A stretch of 64,000 nucleotides of DNA. Source: Arthrinium phaeospermum (Eukaryota; Ascomycota; Sordariomycetes; Amphisphaeriales; Apiosporaceae). The notes beneath the pieces are model-generated. The model did not search any database. It was not told where the DNA came from and worked only from the letters and a program-made list of their open reading frames with translations. The position numbers were made by a program, and so were the translations under genes. The stretch is taken from the NCBI GenBank assembly GCA_006503535.1, contig QYRS01000004.1, forward strand, positions 3,038,001 to 3,102,000, given 5' to 3'. Shown here piece after piece: positions 46,148 to 57,775 of this stretch (positions are counted from its first letter, which is position 1; each line of letters starts with the position of its first letter).

Positions 46148-48077
46148 TGAAGATTGGATATCGGGGTCTACTTCTTCTCCTTCGTCTACCAAGCTTACCA
46201 TGTAATGGGGTTTCAATGTATCATTTTATCAGCATTTCCTACTAGATTCAAGCCAGAGGACTCACGTCGTCGCAGCCATAAGCAACTGGACACATGTGAC
46301 CAAACAGATCCAGAAAAACCAAAGGAATCTCGCGCTTTCGTGACACCCATCATTAAGTCATCATTGTAAAACAGACCAGCCCTTTCCTCTCCTCCATCAA
46401 TAGACCTCCCACAAAACTGCCCTCATCATGCCTCGTATGACCTCAGGGTGTGCCTCCATTTTGGTCGCAGTCCCTCGTATCTCCTGGGCAAGTCGAAACA
46501 GCTTCAAGAAGACGAGTCACATAGGAACAGGTCATGAACTTGTGGGAAGTAACAATCGGGATAGAAATCGGGCCGAGGCTGGATGGTCGAGTTCCGGTCA
46601 ACCCCTTAATGTTCGGCCAGACTGGAATACCTGCCGTTTTGGGTCGACGCTTCAATGCACCCCAGATATCCATCGCCAACGCTGTGAATCCATTTTGGTC
46701 GGTAAGTAGACGTACATATGGTGGGATATCGGTTTTCAGGTAACGGTCAGTGCGGCTTACGCCAGTCAGTCTGTCAGTTGCCCTCTTCCTTGTCAAAATG
46801 ACAGTTCAATATGATCATACGTGCCCGGGGCCCCAGAAACGCGATATGCATTGCAGCCCAACCACTGCGGAAGTCGATTGGGCCTCTTGCCTGTTGGGCA
46901 GCAGGAGACGCGCTCCTTCAGTGCCAAGATAATCAGCTGGGCGACTGGTAAGCTCAATGCTCTAGAACCTGAGATCGACAGTACAAGAGAAAGATGTACT
47001 TGTATGTAGTGGAGGATTTCCTCCTGGTCAATGCGGGATGGACGAGGAAAGTAAGCGCTGCTGCATAAGGTCTAAAAGAAAGACGATACGATGTGCGTTG
47101 TGTATTTGCGTGTGACCGCTGCCCCCAATCAGCCAGATCTGGTACTCAACCTATCACCCAGAAGACACCCAAAACATGCATGGAACTTCGAGAACAGTTC
47201 GCGAAGACGGGGACCGGGTCATAAGGGGGGCCGGCGTTTGCCAGGATCCCACCACTGGGGAAGCGGGAGCGGATTGAAAGCCCGCTCTGAGCAAACAAGT
47301 CAGGCCGGCCCTGATGAGTTGGCAAGGATTTCATATCTGCGCGATCCAACACACATCAATCAATGGCAACACGGCCTTACCGGAGATATGTTAGCCACCG
47401 TCTCCACGGATCCCGCAAACCAGCTTACTCCGTCATCTATGTACGAGCCCCGGAGTTAGGGACCCACAAACCTCCAGGCGCTCTCGGAGTATGGCGGAAT
47501 AAGGGGGTGGGGATACGATCGGCGTTTGGTTCACTTCGGCGTCCGGAGGAGACTGCCGGCTTTATCGCTCTTGTTTCCAGAATCGCTATTATACCACCCA
47601 ATTCTGCCAGATCCCTCGCCTTCTAGAGGTTGGAAGTCAGAAAGGAGGGTAGAGCGGCGCGCCACCGTCGACCCCCACCCACTCGCGAGGATATCATGAC
47701 AGGCTGCATGGAAACCAGCAGTATCGTGCATAGCCTGTCACTAAAACAGAAACGACATTTTCACCATATTCAACTAGAAACTAGGGTCAACGAAAGCAGC
47801 GCACATATATTGATACCCGAAAGTCCCGAGACTTAGGCTCGCACCCGTCTATGTGGGCTCGAGGGGGGCAATGAAAACGAAATACAGCAAAAAGAGGAGC
47901 CGCGCCCACCCCATCCGTCTATAGATAAAAAGCCCTGCCCAGATATAGTGTTACCCCTCCCGCACATTTGCCATGTCAAAACTCCGTCCCAATTTCAGTG
48001 TGAAATCCCGGTCTAACGATTGGTGTAGGCTGGGTCCTGGTCAACTGGTTGACCCCAAGACCGCGAACTTGTCTTTC
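46148..48077. other. Gene-poor region, no gene seen
   Basis: Short unsupported ORFs only. The right end is the 3' flank of the candidate micro-ORF at 48078-48194 (-). Confidence 0.4.
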
Positions 48078-48194
48078 CTAGTTGTAGCCACTGCGGCTGC
48101 GTCCCCTCTGGGTCTCGTCCTGGCTGCCGGTGCTGTCGGCAGGGCTGGAGCCGCCGCTGCCCGAAGTCTGGTCTCCTGATTCGGAACCGGGCAT
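48078..48194 (-). CDS. Candidate Ser/Gly-rich micro-protein (38 aa)
   Basis: Not recognised. The ORF MPGSESGDQ...GRSRSGYN is polar, rich in Ser, Gly, Asp and Thr, uses mostly C/G-ending codons and stops cleanly at TAG (48080). The same frame is open upstream to a splice acceptor (TTTCGCACAG, G at 48237) with no other in-frame ATG. On the minus strand a TATA box (48519-48511) is followed by a pyrimidine- and CAA-rich leader resembling those of highly expressed fungal genes. The most likely structure is a leader of about 240-280 nt, perhaps with an intron, then this short ORF. It could instead be the last exon of a gene whose first exon was missed. Confidence 0.4.
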   Translation of the reverse strand: MPGSESGDQTSGSGGSSPADSTGSQDETQRGRSRSGYN

Positions 48195-48510
48195 ATTGGG
48201 CGGAGGGGTGTGATAGTTGTTGAAGTTGATGAGCAGCTGTGCGAAAGGATATGCCCAGACAGTTAATCGTGTTTCGCTTTGGCACTATATCAGACCGACC
48301 AGTATGCAATCAGGCCGTATGATGATGATGCTGTCTTGGTTGTTGAAGTCTCGGGTTTCGTGCTCAACAGATCGCTTCTCTTGCTCGACTTTCTCTCGAA
48401 TGTTTGTGAGGAGAAGTAGCTTGACAGGAGGTGTATCTAGGTAGTTGTGATAAGGAGATGACTGATGGAGAATGAGTAGTAGAAGAAACTATGTGAAGGA
48501 TCTGTCTGGA

Positions 48511-48519
48511 TTATATATA
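48511..48519 (-). promoter_or_regulatory. TATA box upstream of the micro-ORF
   Basis: Read on the minus strand as GTATATATAATCC. It lies about 320 bp upstream of the ATG at 48194 and is followed by a C/T/A-rich leader (ACTACTCATTCTCCATCAGT...). Confidence 0.45.
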
Positions 48520-51500
48520 CGCTGTTCGTCCAGGACTCTGCCAGCAACTTACTTAGAACCTCGTCACCACGGTCTGGCACGTGGATCACATGGCACTACA
48601 GTGCAGTCTCTGGAGGCATAGCCTCAGCCCTATGATGTCTTGTTTCTATAATAGTAATACAAGCCATCGTTCGTTTCCGCAATTTGCCAAGAGGCTGGTA
48701 GGATCCGTAGTCCGCATGTTGCCTGGATGTTGACTGCAACGGCGTAGAGTACGTAGGATGCCATCTTTGGTATATGGTTTACCCCTCGAGCAGGAGTCAC
48801 ACCATGGGAAAAACGCCTAGTAGCTGCCAAGTTGGATGGCGTAGATGGTGTCATGCTCCACAGATACTCACTGCGCCGTCCGCTCGTCAACGGCCGTAGA
48901 CGCTTCTCCAGCCGGCGCGGCATGCTGTGGAGCACAGTCTCCCCTATTTGGTTCCCGCAGGCAACGATGATGGTTGCTATCCGAGCCATTACAAATAAGC
49001 ATGTGCCTCTATCGCGTGAAGCTTCGATACCTAGCTCGTGGGGGCGGTTGTTGGCGGCAAACTGCGCCTTGTAGCCTATCAGAAGCGATATTGATCCTCC
49101 GCGGCACAACCGGCGCGGCGGGTGATTCATACCTAGGTAGCTATGCTGGGGATGGATGATATAGGACATGGTAGTTTTGGGTGGTGTAAGATAATGACAG
49201 TAGAACATCCGACATATTGCGCATCCCACACAACCCACAACTTGGTTGGGTTAAATTCTTGGGATGGTGGCATTACCGGCCATTTCGGATCTCGAGGTCA
49301 AGCAGCGGTTGAGGGATGCGTAAGGGCTTCGCATGTGCGGCACGAATCGAGACGCAAAGCAAGTACGCGGCGCAAACGCGCGCTTGCGGCCCAGCACCCA
49401 GCAAGCGGCGCCGATAGGGCTATGTACTCGTATTCCTGCTGAACATTCCAATGTGACCTAACGGTGGGCTTCGGTGTTGAGGGGCACGCCGGCTGGCTAT
49501 GACATGGCGACCTGGAGTATATTAGGACGTTTGCATCTATTTCTGTGTGACATCGTCATGGAACATTTTTAGAAGGTGCTGGTTGTGAGAATCAAGATCG
49601 ATATGGTGACGGTCGCATGGTGGTCGGGTGGTAGCCCAAAAAGATGTGGGTCGAAACGCATTGCACCTGCATTGGCGAATCGTTTGTCGTCTGTCGCATG
49701 GCGCTCGGTTGAAGCAGTTGCATTTGCTCACTCAGCAACGCTTCAAGATCCAAACATGAAGTAAGGGCCGGGCATGCCGTGCTACAATGTCCGAACTATC
49801 AAATTGATCCAGTCAACTTCGTCCATCATCTCCAGTCTCGAACCAACTTGCCGGCACCCGGTGACAGCGGCCCTCAGCTTACAAAACATGTCTACATGAC
49901 ATGCACGGAAGGCGCGTCCGGGTTGGCATGCAAGTAAGCCACCACGTGCCACTGTAACCCTCCAAACATACTTAATTTAACTGAAGCAAACCTCTCCTAC
50001 GACTTACTTTCCCTTTAGTTCCTTATATGCAACATGGCAATGTCGTAATGTAAGACAACCTTACTCTATATATCTCTGCGCTCTGCTTTTCTTTCTTACC
50101 TAGCTGCCTGAATTCGTTCACCGGCCCACGTTCCCTGCGGCACAGCAGTTGGACGGGAAAGGATCAACAGCCTTCTTTTTTTTTTATGGAGAGTATTGAT
50201 GTATTCAACTGGAGCCAACCGCTATGTACTGCCACGCTCTTATATCATCATTCTCTTTCGGTACCCCGTGTTGATTCACCACTTCTGGGCCGGCTACGCA
50301 TGCATAGGTTCTCGAGTGCTTCGACATACGCCTCTCCTCCGCAACGTGCTTTTGCCAGTGCCAAAAGGAGCACAGGTGCTTTAGTATATCCAAACAGCTC
50401 GTCTTTGAAGATTTATCCGCTGATGATTTGAAATCATGTCAGAACTGTACTCCTATATGTCCGGTCTTGGCAAGGCCCCAGAATCTGATGGAGAGACCAG
50501 GCGGGATCCCGAACCCCCCGTCAACACCCACGGAGAGGATAATTCATACACACTCATTATGATTCAAAGTACCAGGAATATCGAGGGAATATTGACTAAT
50601 CTGGTATTGGTCGTATGTTGCGACCAAAGAAACCAACAGCCCAGCATCTTAGCTAAGCCATCCCATCCCACTTTCATGAGGATGCTCCTACTCCACAATG
50701 GAGTCGACGAAGCTTGGCGAAGTATATGCATCCAAACTTCAGAAGATCTAATTTTGTTGGTCATGTCCAATAAAGGAAGGAATGCAGACACATGGCATCC
50801 ATGCCATGCTACTCTGGCAATCTTACAGGTTGCAGCGGCTTCCTATTCGTCTGCTCGGTCATGCGACTAATAGCAAGAAAGGGGTGATTCCGACAGCAGC
50901 GTGGCACCATCTGTTCGGGCAGTGGGAGCCATCAGTTGGTTCGAGGCGCGCAGATGCAATCTCCAGCCAGCATCGAATCTATCATCGAGTACCCACTTGC
51001 ATGTTCCCAATCCTTCTCACCTTATGCCCACATGGCATCCCGTAGCCGCCCCCAAATACTCCCCCCACCTTGTCAGTCTGCCTTGCGTATCCACCTACGC
51101 TGCCATGGGTGGCCCGCATGCTACCCGGCCTTCTATTTTTAGCCACACACACAAAGACGCCCTCATGGAATTGTTATTATACGCAGTCCTTACGATGTTT
51201 TCAAGAGTCTGACAACGGGATAATATGGAAACGGCGGTACAGTCTCCTCATTGACAAATCGTAGCAATATCTCAGCAGATGCCAGTCCCTTCGATTTTAG
51301 CGGACGCTATGTGTCCGTGGGAAACAGAGCCGGCGGCATCCTCTCCAGGCGAGAACTCCTAAACCGCGATACCTCTGCCACGGGATGTGAGACCTTTCCT
51401 GACTTTTCTCACCATGCCCCAAGACCATGACATCACTGAGAAGATTTCGATAAATATGAGCTTGATTGGTCTGGCTCCTGAAAGTGGCCAAGATAGATAC

Positions 51501-52092
51501 TCAGCAGCTCCCCCCAAGACCCTGTTGATATTCTTGCATTGCATTTGTGTGCACTTCCTCTAGAGAACTGGACACGGGCTGAAAGAAGTCGCCTCATCAT
51601 ACCGGTGTTCCGGTGATCCTAGTCGACAGGGTCCAATCAGAACTACCGAGGGGCTCCATTTCAAGAAGGAATCATACCTAAACGACCCGTGTTAGTCAGC
51701 CTACTGAGACGGTGTAGAAAGCCCTTCACCAGGAGGCTGACTTAATGGCGATTCAGTCACAACTAGCAATGTTGTTTCTGGATGACGAACGTCTGTGCTA
51801 CAGTGCCAAGCTGCTCTGAAGTGTGTTGGCTTGCTTGCCTTAGATGACAGCACTCCTATTCGGGAGGTATGCCAGAGCTACTAGCACCGAACCTTGCACT
51901 TCCTGTTGCCTTCAGATGGTGAGAAGCTATATTCACCTGGCGATCGAAGAACCACAAAGCATAGAGTCTCGGACTGTGTAAGCGGCTGCTGCTCTGACAT
52001 GCCCTGTCTAATACTTTAGTCTAATCGGTCTGAGTTTCCTTATACCTATGCAAATATGCGACTGCGCAGGTTAGCTTTCCGTGCATTAGCAG
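48520..52092. other. Gene-poor region (3.6 kb)
   Basis: No ORF with codon bias or motifs on either strand; the longest (50436-50868, +) has an ATG but no coding character. A T13 run precedes an ATG at 50186. Moderate AT content throughout. No transposase-like or reverse-transcriptase-like translation was recognised. Confidence 0.45.
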
Positions 52093-52329
52093 TTGGAGCT
52101 GGTCGCCAGCGGCCAGCGACGAGGAACTGCTGCAGGCACCGGCACCACCAACAAGAAGGCTCTCCAGACCAAGACGCAGGGCAACAACAACCAGCCCGAA
52201 CTCGACTTTTCTTGCGGCATCCCCGCCGGCGTCGAGGCTGAGGCGTGCAACCCTCTTTCTCAAAGAGATATAAACGGCACGTCTGGAATCATTTCTTGTC
52301 AGCCGCGGAAGACGCAAGGCGCTCACTGA
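52093..52329 (+). pseudogene. Orphan coding-like segment (possible exon remnant)
   Basis: The frame from about 52093 to the TGA at 52329 has strong C-ending codon bias (GGC ACC GGC ACC ACC AAC AAG AAG...) unlike its surroundings and no ATG. The translation contains GTGTTNKKALQTKTQG and CGIPAGVEAEACNPLS. It begins close after AG dinucleotides (GCATTAGCAG, CTGCTGCAG) that could be acceptors, but no convincing upstream exon was found. It is either the last exon of an undetected gene or a fragment of a duplicated gene. The product is not recognised. Confidence 0.35.
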
Positions 52330-53429
52330 CGTTGCCGATGGTCAAATATGACTTGTGAATGGCACCGTGAATCTATCTGCCTGACCACCGCCCATCATTG
52401 TCGTCATGAAACGACAAGAAATTGGTTCGTTTGGTTCGTGTTAGTCAGTACTTTTCATCTCGTTTCATCAGGATTGATGTTATTCTTAATCTTTCTCGTT
52501 CACCTCGATCTTGTTTGCGCTGGACATTCTTTGCTACTTGGGTCATCCGGTTCGGAGCCAGGCCGGTGGAACTATACGGTCAAGTGCACTCACCGTTCTC
52601 TTCTTCCCAAGCCCGCAAGGTGCTGATCGACAACCAGGACTGAAAGGCTCTGCCTTCACAACCGCTAAGTGAGGTGGGCCCCTTTCGTGACTTTTCCAAC
52701 CCATTGGTTGTCACGATCATTCACAAAGGCATATTATCTCGCTCTCAGGTCCCATCTCCATCGTTTAGTCACTAGCCATCACCTTCTATTAAACGATCTC
52801 GAGTTGTACTGTGAAGTTCCTACCATTGCGTAGGGTATTGCCTATTGTCCAGCCCATCCCGCAACGCAACAATACACCATTTACTAGCCAGGTATGTTGC
52901 CAGTGAAATCATTCTAAGTAGATGATCTTATCTTCCAGATACTTGTATCCTCTGCTGCTATCACATTCTCATCACCGTTGAGGCCGCAAGACAGATAAGG
53001 TCCTTATTCCCTCTCTTGCATTGAATTTAAGGGAAAAGGTAGGTGCGCTATTGTCATGTCTCCAACCCCTTTTACATGTTCCTCACGATGTTTCACCCTC
53101 ACCTGCTGGAACAATTAAGCCGGGGGAGCTTCTTTCCTTTGCTCGCAGGCTCCTTCCTCTATTCTACGAAACTCACGATCTCTTGTTCCCTACCTGCCTC
53201 ACGTTGTTAACACCTTCCCTTTCGGCGCTCCTTTGTATCTAGCCTACGCTAATCGTGCTTTTGCGGCAGCAGTTGCGGTGAGCAAGGCAATTGCCCTACG
53301 GGGTAAGCACATCAACAACAATTGTTTGTGAAAGAGCAAACAAAACCACATTCATCTAGAACCTTCATGCCCACCAACCCAACTTCGGTTTGCCACTTGA
53401 ACAAATACGACTATCCCACAATCATCATC
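52330..53429. other. Promoter/leader region of the SET-domain gene
   Basis: 1.1 kb of pyrimidine-rich sequence (CTTTCTCGTTCACC-like runs), with no gene seen. An in-frame upstream ATG at 53367 could extend the SET protein by 21 residues. Confidence 0.4.
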
Positions 53430-54874
53430 ATGGATGACAAGCACGGTTACCCCAGTCCGCCATCCTCACCTTCTTCCACGATGAGTTCGGTAAGCGTTTA
53501 TTCTCACAAGCTTACTCCAGCTTGTCAAACTGACCATCCAGTCATCCCGCTCGTCCCTCTCGGGCTTCCAGCTGTCTTTGCCCGAGGTCACTCCATTCGA
53601 TTCGATCTCACAGAGTGGCAGAGAGGCATATGAGACCACCCAGCATCACGATCTTCCTGCTCCGGTTTTTCAAGATCATGGTCTCGCTGCCAACCTCGTT
53701 CTCACCGCCTCAAGCGTTTCCTCCCGCAGCCAGCTCTCTATGAGCTCCGACTCCTTCTTCTCCAGTGCACTGGCAGCCAAGGACCCGGTTTACGATCTGC
53801 CCTTCGTCAAGAGATGGGAAGACATCGACGGCCAGCTTCATTTCAGACTCACCTTGAAGTAATAGAGCCCGATGGAATTATGAGTGAGAGTGGGACTGAC
53901 ATTTCTCGTTTTTTAGCGTCGATCGAAAGCTCGAAGAGGATCAGATCCGGGATTCCTTTGTCCCTCTTCCCGATGACATGGTCAAGGATGATGAACGGGC
54001 GGGTAATGTTTCTGGGGGTAATCGCCGCTCTGCTGGAAGCGAAGCCAACACGGTCGGAACATCGGACTCCGGATATGGAAGCACCGGTGTCGGCCCCGCA
54101 GCCGGAGCTGCAGAGATCCCTCGCCCCCACGCAGCAGCCCCGGAGCGCCCCGGACTCGGCCTGGTTGGCGACGAGCGCAGCAATGATGACCACGAACGCC
54201 CTGCCGACCCTCCGATCGCCCCCGAGCAGTTCAGCAACAAGTTCTTCGAGATCCGCAAGTCAGACCTTGCGGGCTATGGCGCCTTCGCCTGCAAGGACCT
54301 GAAGTTGGGCCAAAAGATCCTGGTCGAGCCCGAGCTGTTCCATGCTGATAGTGTCACCTTGTACGACGAGTACGACCTGTTGAGCGACGGCTCCCAGAAG
54401 GCCTTCAAGCGTATGGCAGCACACTGCCCAACCGCGGGCTTCGACGAGGTTACCTCGATTTTCCGCACGAACAGGTATGATATGAGAAATTATTTTGGCG
54501 AGCAACTCGGGAGAATAATGAATGATTGCTGCTTGGTCTAGGCCACTTACTAACACGACCTCCTCTTCAGTTTCAACGTCGGCGCAGGCCAGGCCGGCAT
54601 CTTCCTCGTGGCCGCCCGCTTCAACCACGCCTGCAACCCCCGCAACAACGTTTCGTACAAGTTCGACAACAAGCACGACGGCGGCAAGCGTCGCATCACC
54701 TTCACGATGACCCAGGACGTACCGGCCGGAACCGAGCTGACGATTACATACGGCTCGTGCCGCGAGGAGCTGTACTGCCAGTGGGGATTCGTCTGCCAGT
54801 GCGGTGGATGCGTGCCTCTGTCGGACGAGGACGTCGCTCGCCTTGTTCCAGGCAAGGGTACGAACTGGAACTAG
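53430..54874 (+). CDS. SET-domain protein (putative lysine methyltransferase)
   Basis: Four exons, 53430..53489, 53542..53858, 53917..54474 and 54571..54874, giving 412 aa; donors GTAAGC, GTAATA, GTATGA and acceptors CCAG, TTAG, TCAG, all phase-consistent. An alternative start at 53367 adds 21 aa. The first 230 residues are Ser/Pro/Gly-rich and probably disordered. The SET domain spans about 235-392. It has the N-terminal strand FFEIRKSDLAGYGAFACKDL, an insert, then RFNHACNPRNNVSYKFD (the RFxNHxCxPN-type pseudoknot motif) and PAGTELTITYG (the catalytic-Tyr motif). A post-SET cysteine cluster, CQWGFVCQCGGC, follows. The split SET layout resembles the fungal SET/SMYD-like proteins of unknown substrate. 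It is convergent with the PAN-domain gene. Confidence 0.88.
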
Positions 54875-55272
54875 GATGGCCCAACGACAACAACTACTAC
54901 CACGCTGATAACTTGAGAGGCATCCTAACTTTGGAGGCGTTACATTCGGTGAGAGAGGTTTCTTGCGAAATATGAGCTGAGTTCAGAGCCGACAACAGAA
55001 AGACTGACATTACCATAACCTCGGCTAATGCCGGACCAGGGAAGTCGTCTTGTCGTCGCACTCACATTATGCCTTGCGTTTATCGTTACTGTATCTAGTA
55101 TATCCCTTCATAGCCTCTCTTCCTCTCATTAATTGACGACGAGGCACACTCTGTAACCGCATGAACAGAGCAAAGGGACTTGGGCTCGGGCATCTGTCCT
55201 ATGAATATGCCCCGATCTCAACAGCGGATGAATCCATCTGGCAGCCCTCCATTATCCCACCCACTGTCCTTT
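54875..55272. other. Convergent 3' flanks, SET and PAN genes
   Basis: 398 bp, no gene seen. Confidence 0.5.
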
Positions 55273-56609
55273 CTAGAACCTAGACACTTTCCATCTCGAG
55301 GAGTTATCCGACTCATGCGCTAACGTAGGTGGCGTGTACGCTTCCAGCTCGCCCGGTCTAACCGGCGCCGTGTCCATTTCCTCCACCCTAGACACTGCCG
55401 ATACTGGGGCTGCCGTAGATGGGGTCACCACGCTATTATCCCGAGACGAAGCCGTTGATGGCCTTTGCAAAACCTTGAAGCTCGGTTTGGTAGGTTGATC
55501 GGGGCGTTTACTGCGGCGCTTCAGCCAGGCGTATAACGCGATGAAACCGGCCAGCAGCAGTGCCAGTATGGGGCCGAGGATCGCCCCTAGCACCCAAGAT
55601 GGCAAGTAGGAACCTGACGTCCCTTGTCCGTTGCTCGAGCTGCTCACTGAGCTCGCATCAACCGTCTGTGGAACGGTAGAAGAGGCAGTGGGACCAGCCG
55701 GAGCAGCTGTATTTGCTACAGATCCCGCCCCGTTTTGGGTATTGGCCACCGCAATCGCCATGTCGAATTTGTAGTTCGGGTTGGGGGCCATGGCGCTCTG
55801 CTCCACGGCTCGCTTGAAGTAGCAGTTGAGGTATCCGTAGTCCTGCGTTGCCTCGTAGGCCACAGCCACGCATTTGTCAGAGTGGTCGTTGTTGTACTGG
55901 ACGCACTTGTCCATGCAGTTGACCATACTCGAGGCTTGCACCTCGGCCAGGCTGCCAGGGGCATAGTATTTGCCGCAATGAACCTGGAATTGCTGATCCG
56001 GTCCTCCTCCGGGCACCTTAGCCGAGTAGACGGGCCCGAGCTTACCGCAGTCGTCAGCTGCAGTGGGCAGGTTCGTGGCCATGGCGGAGTCCAAGATGTA
56101 TTTCTGGGTGACTGTAGGGGCTAAGAGTTTCTTGGGCCAGCAATTGTCCGGGTTACCCGGAGGGTTAGAGGCCCCCAGGGCGTCAAAGCCAAACCCGACG
56201 CACTTTGGGTGCCAGGAGATACAGATATCCATGCAGTGGGTGAAGTTGTCGGCGACCACTTGGGCAAGGTCGCCTTTAGGCATGTCCACTCCGCAGGCCA
56301 CCTTGAAGTCCACCATGGCATTGAAAACGGTGCCATCTGCTGCTGGGCATGGGTCGCGCGAGAGCGCATGGTTCGGGTCCCTGACTTGTTGCGTCATTCC
56401 TGGTATAGGGCGCCATTGTCAGTATATAACTAAGCCAAGATCGTGGACGACACATTTGCAACAACACTGTCGATTTCACGGGTCTGAGTGCACTTACGAG
56501 CCATCTTTTTATGTCTGTATTCGAAGGAATGTAGATTCTCCGACTGACTGGAGACATGACGAGAAAGAGAGGACAGGCCACCCAGACTCCAAGTGCAGAT
56601 GAGCTTCAT
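55273..56609 (-). CDS. PAN/Apple-domain single-pass membrane protein
   Basis: Best-supported model: exons 56609..56498 and 56399..55273, with a 98-bp GTAAGT...CCAG intron; 412 aa. The second exon alone gives 374 aa. It holds two Cys-rich PAN-like modules (about 53-135 and 155-250 of the 412-aa form), each with the CxxxC turn (NFTHCMDICISWHPKCVGFGF; MVNCMDKCVQ...KCVAVAYE). A Ser/Thr-rich stalk and one membrane helix (WVLGAILGPILALLLAGFIALYAWL, about 305-330) follow. A basic stop-transfer (KRRSKR) and a cytosolic tail rich in Pro/Ser/Thr complete it. The layout is that of a cell-surface sensor or adhesin. The N-terminus is uncertain: the proposed exon 1 (MKLICTWSLGGLSSLS) is only weakly signal-peptide-like, and a better signal-peptide exon lies at 57199..57125. 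Confidence 0.75.
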
Positions 56610-57775
56610 TCTATGTATATCACCGCGCCGCACGAAGCTGGACAAGCGCTTACCGTCAGTTGAATTCGGTGTTTGGACCGCAGCCCCTGCGGCACCTTGC
56701 CATCAGATTGGGAAATCGTGATGGTGGATTCGGGATTCTGGAAGTAGCTCTAGACAATGCGAACATTTGGGGGCCATAAATCCTTCTTCTGATATAGGGA
56801 ACACCCATTGGCCTGAGGCCCCCGGATGAACAGCCTTCATTCCATGCAGTCATCGTATAACAACCCCTGACTTTGGTAAGCAAGCCAAGCAGTTGTATGG
56901 CTGTGCCTCAGGAGATGACAGCCCTTGCCCTGATGAGGCCATTGAGGAATGGAAAGAAATCGCGTCGGAATAGCGATTCGTCGGGAAGCGAGGCCCGTAT
57001 CACCATTCGCAATGTATGCCCATGCGGGAATGGCAGCCCACAAGGCAGTCTGAACAAGGTGCATTGGTAGAAGTGGTAGAATGTAGAGATGTTACTAGGG
57101 GAGTGTGGTACAGGCAGAACTCACCTTGCCAAGGCCGTCAACTCCCTTTGCAGTCAACGCAGCTGCGAGTCCAAAGGATAGCATCTTTTCTCTTTCCATG
57201 ATCGAGCAGACATGCAGCTAGAGAGCAGAGAGGCATGTCAAGTGGATTAGGTAAGGTTGATATGGCATGACTGAGTGACGACATGGCATTGGAAATTGTC
57301 ACACACTAGAGATGGCAGGGACTACCTGAGGAGGTCGGTTAACTTAGGTCCTACATGAGCACTAGGTTCGCCTTAAGGATCAGTCAAGCAAGGTGCTTGG
57401 GTGCCCGGAGATCGCGCTAGGCCTGGCCCCCACCAACCTTTCAGCCCTACAACCAGCCCCACTAGGTTACCAAGTCAACAACAGTGCTGCAGCGCATCTC
57501 CAGCTTCATCTCCATCCCAATTCTCCAGCCCAGCGCTTTTCCGGTGCTTACAGCTATTACTTCATACATACCCCCCATGAACGCGACCCCAAGTCTTGGA
57601 TAGGAGGATCTTCTCATACACGACCAAGCCACCACGCCATACAGCTCCTTACGACATAATCTCTAATAAGCTTTTTCTTGTTTTTTTACTGGTCTACAGC
57701 CCACCCAACCCAACCACAGCGACAAGCCTGCCCACCCACGCGCTCGCGCACGCGCAAGCCACCGTCACCGTCACC
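56610..57775. other. Region upstream of the PAN gene and of CDC26, with a possible signal-peptide exon
   Basis: On the minus strand 57199..57125 reads ATG through 25 codons (MEREKMLSFGLAAALTAKGV...) to a strong donor, AAG|GTGAGT. A second phase-0 block, about 56752..56665, runs between a CTTCCAG acceptor and a GTAAGC donor. Joined onward, these do not match the frame of the PAN exon unless further exons exist. The right end is the CDC26 promoter. Confidence 0.35.

Noticed and set aside
45332..46216. 294-aa open frame on the minus strand
   Set aside because: Overlaps the cysteine-rich gene, whose Cys pairs, start context and TATA box support the plus strand.
50436..50870. 144-aa ATG-initiated frame
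   Set aside because: Composition is that of the surrounding AT-richer DNA, with no motif or promoter signal supporting it.
41170..53000. Search for transposon or RIP-decayed element in the gene-poor stretches
   Set aside because: No terminal repeats, transposase or reverse-transcriptase-like translations, and no extreme AT bias seen by eye; a dinucleotide RIP index would be decisive.
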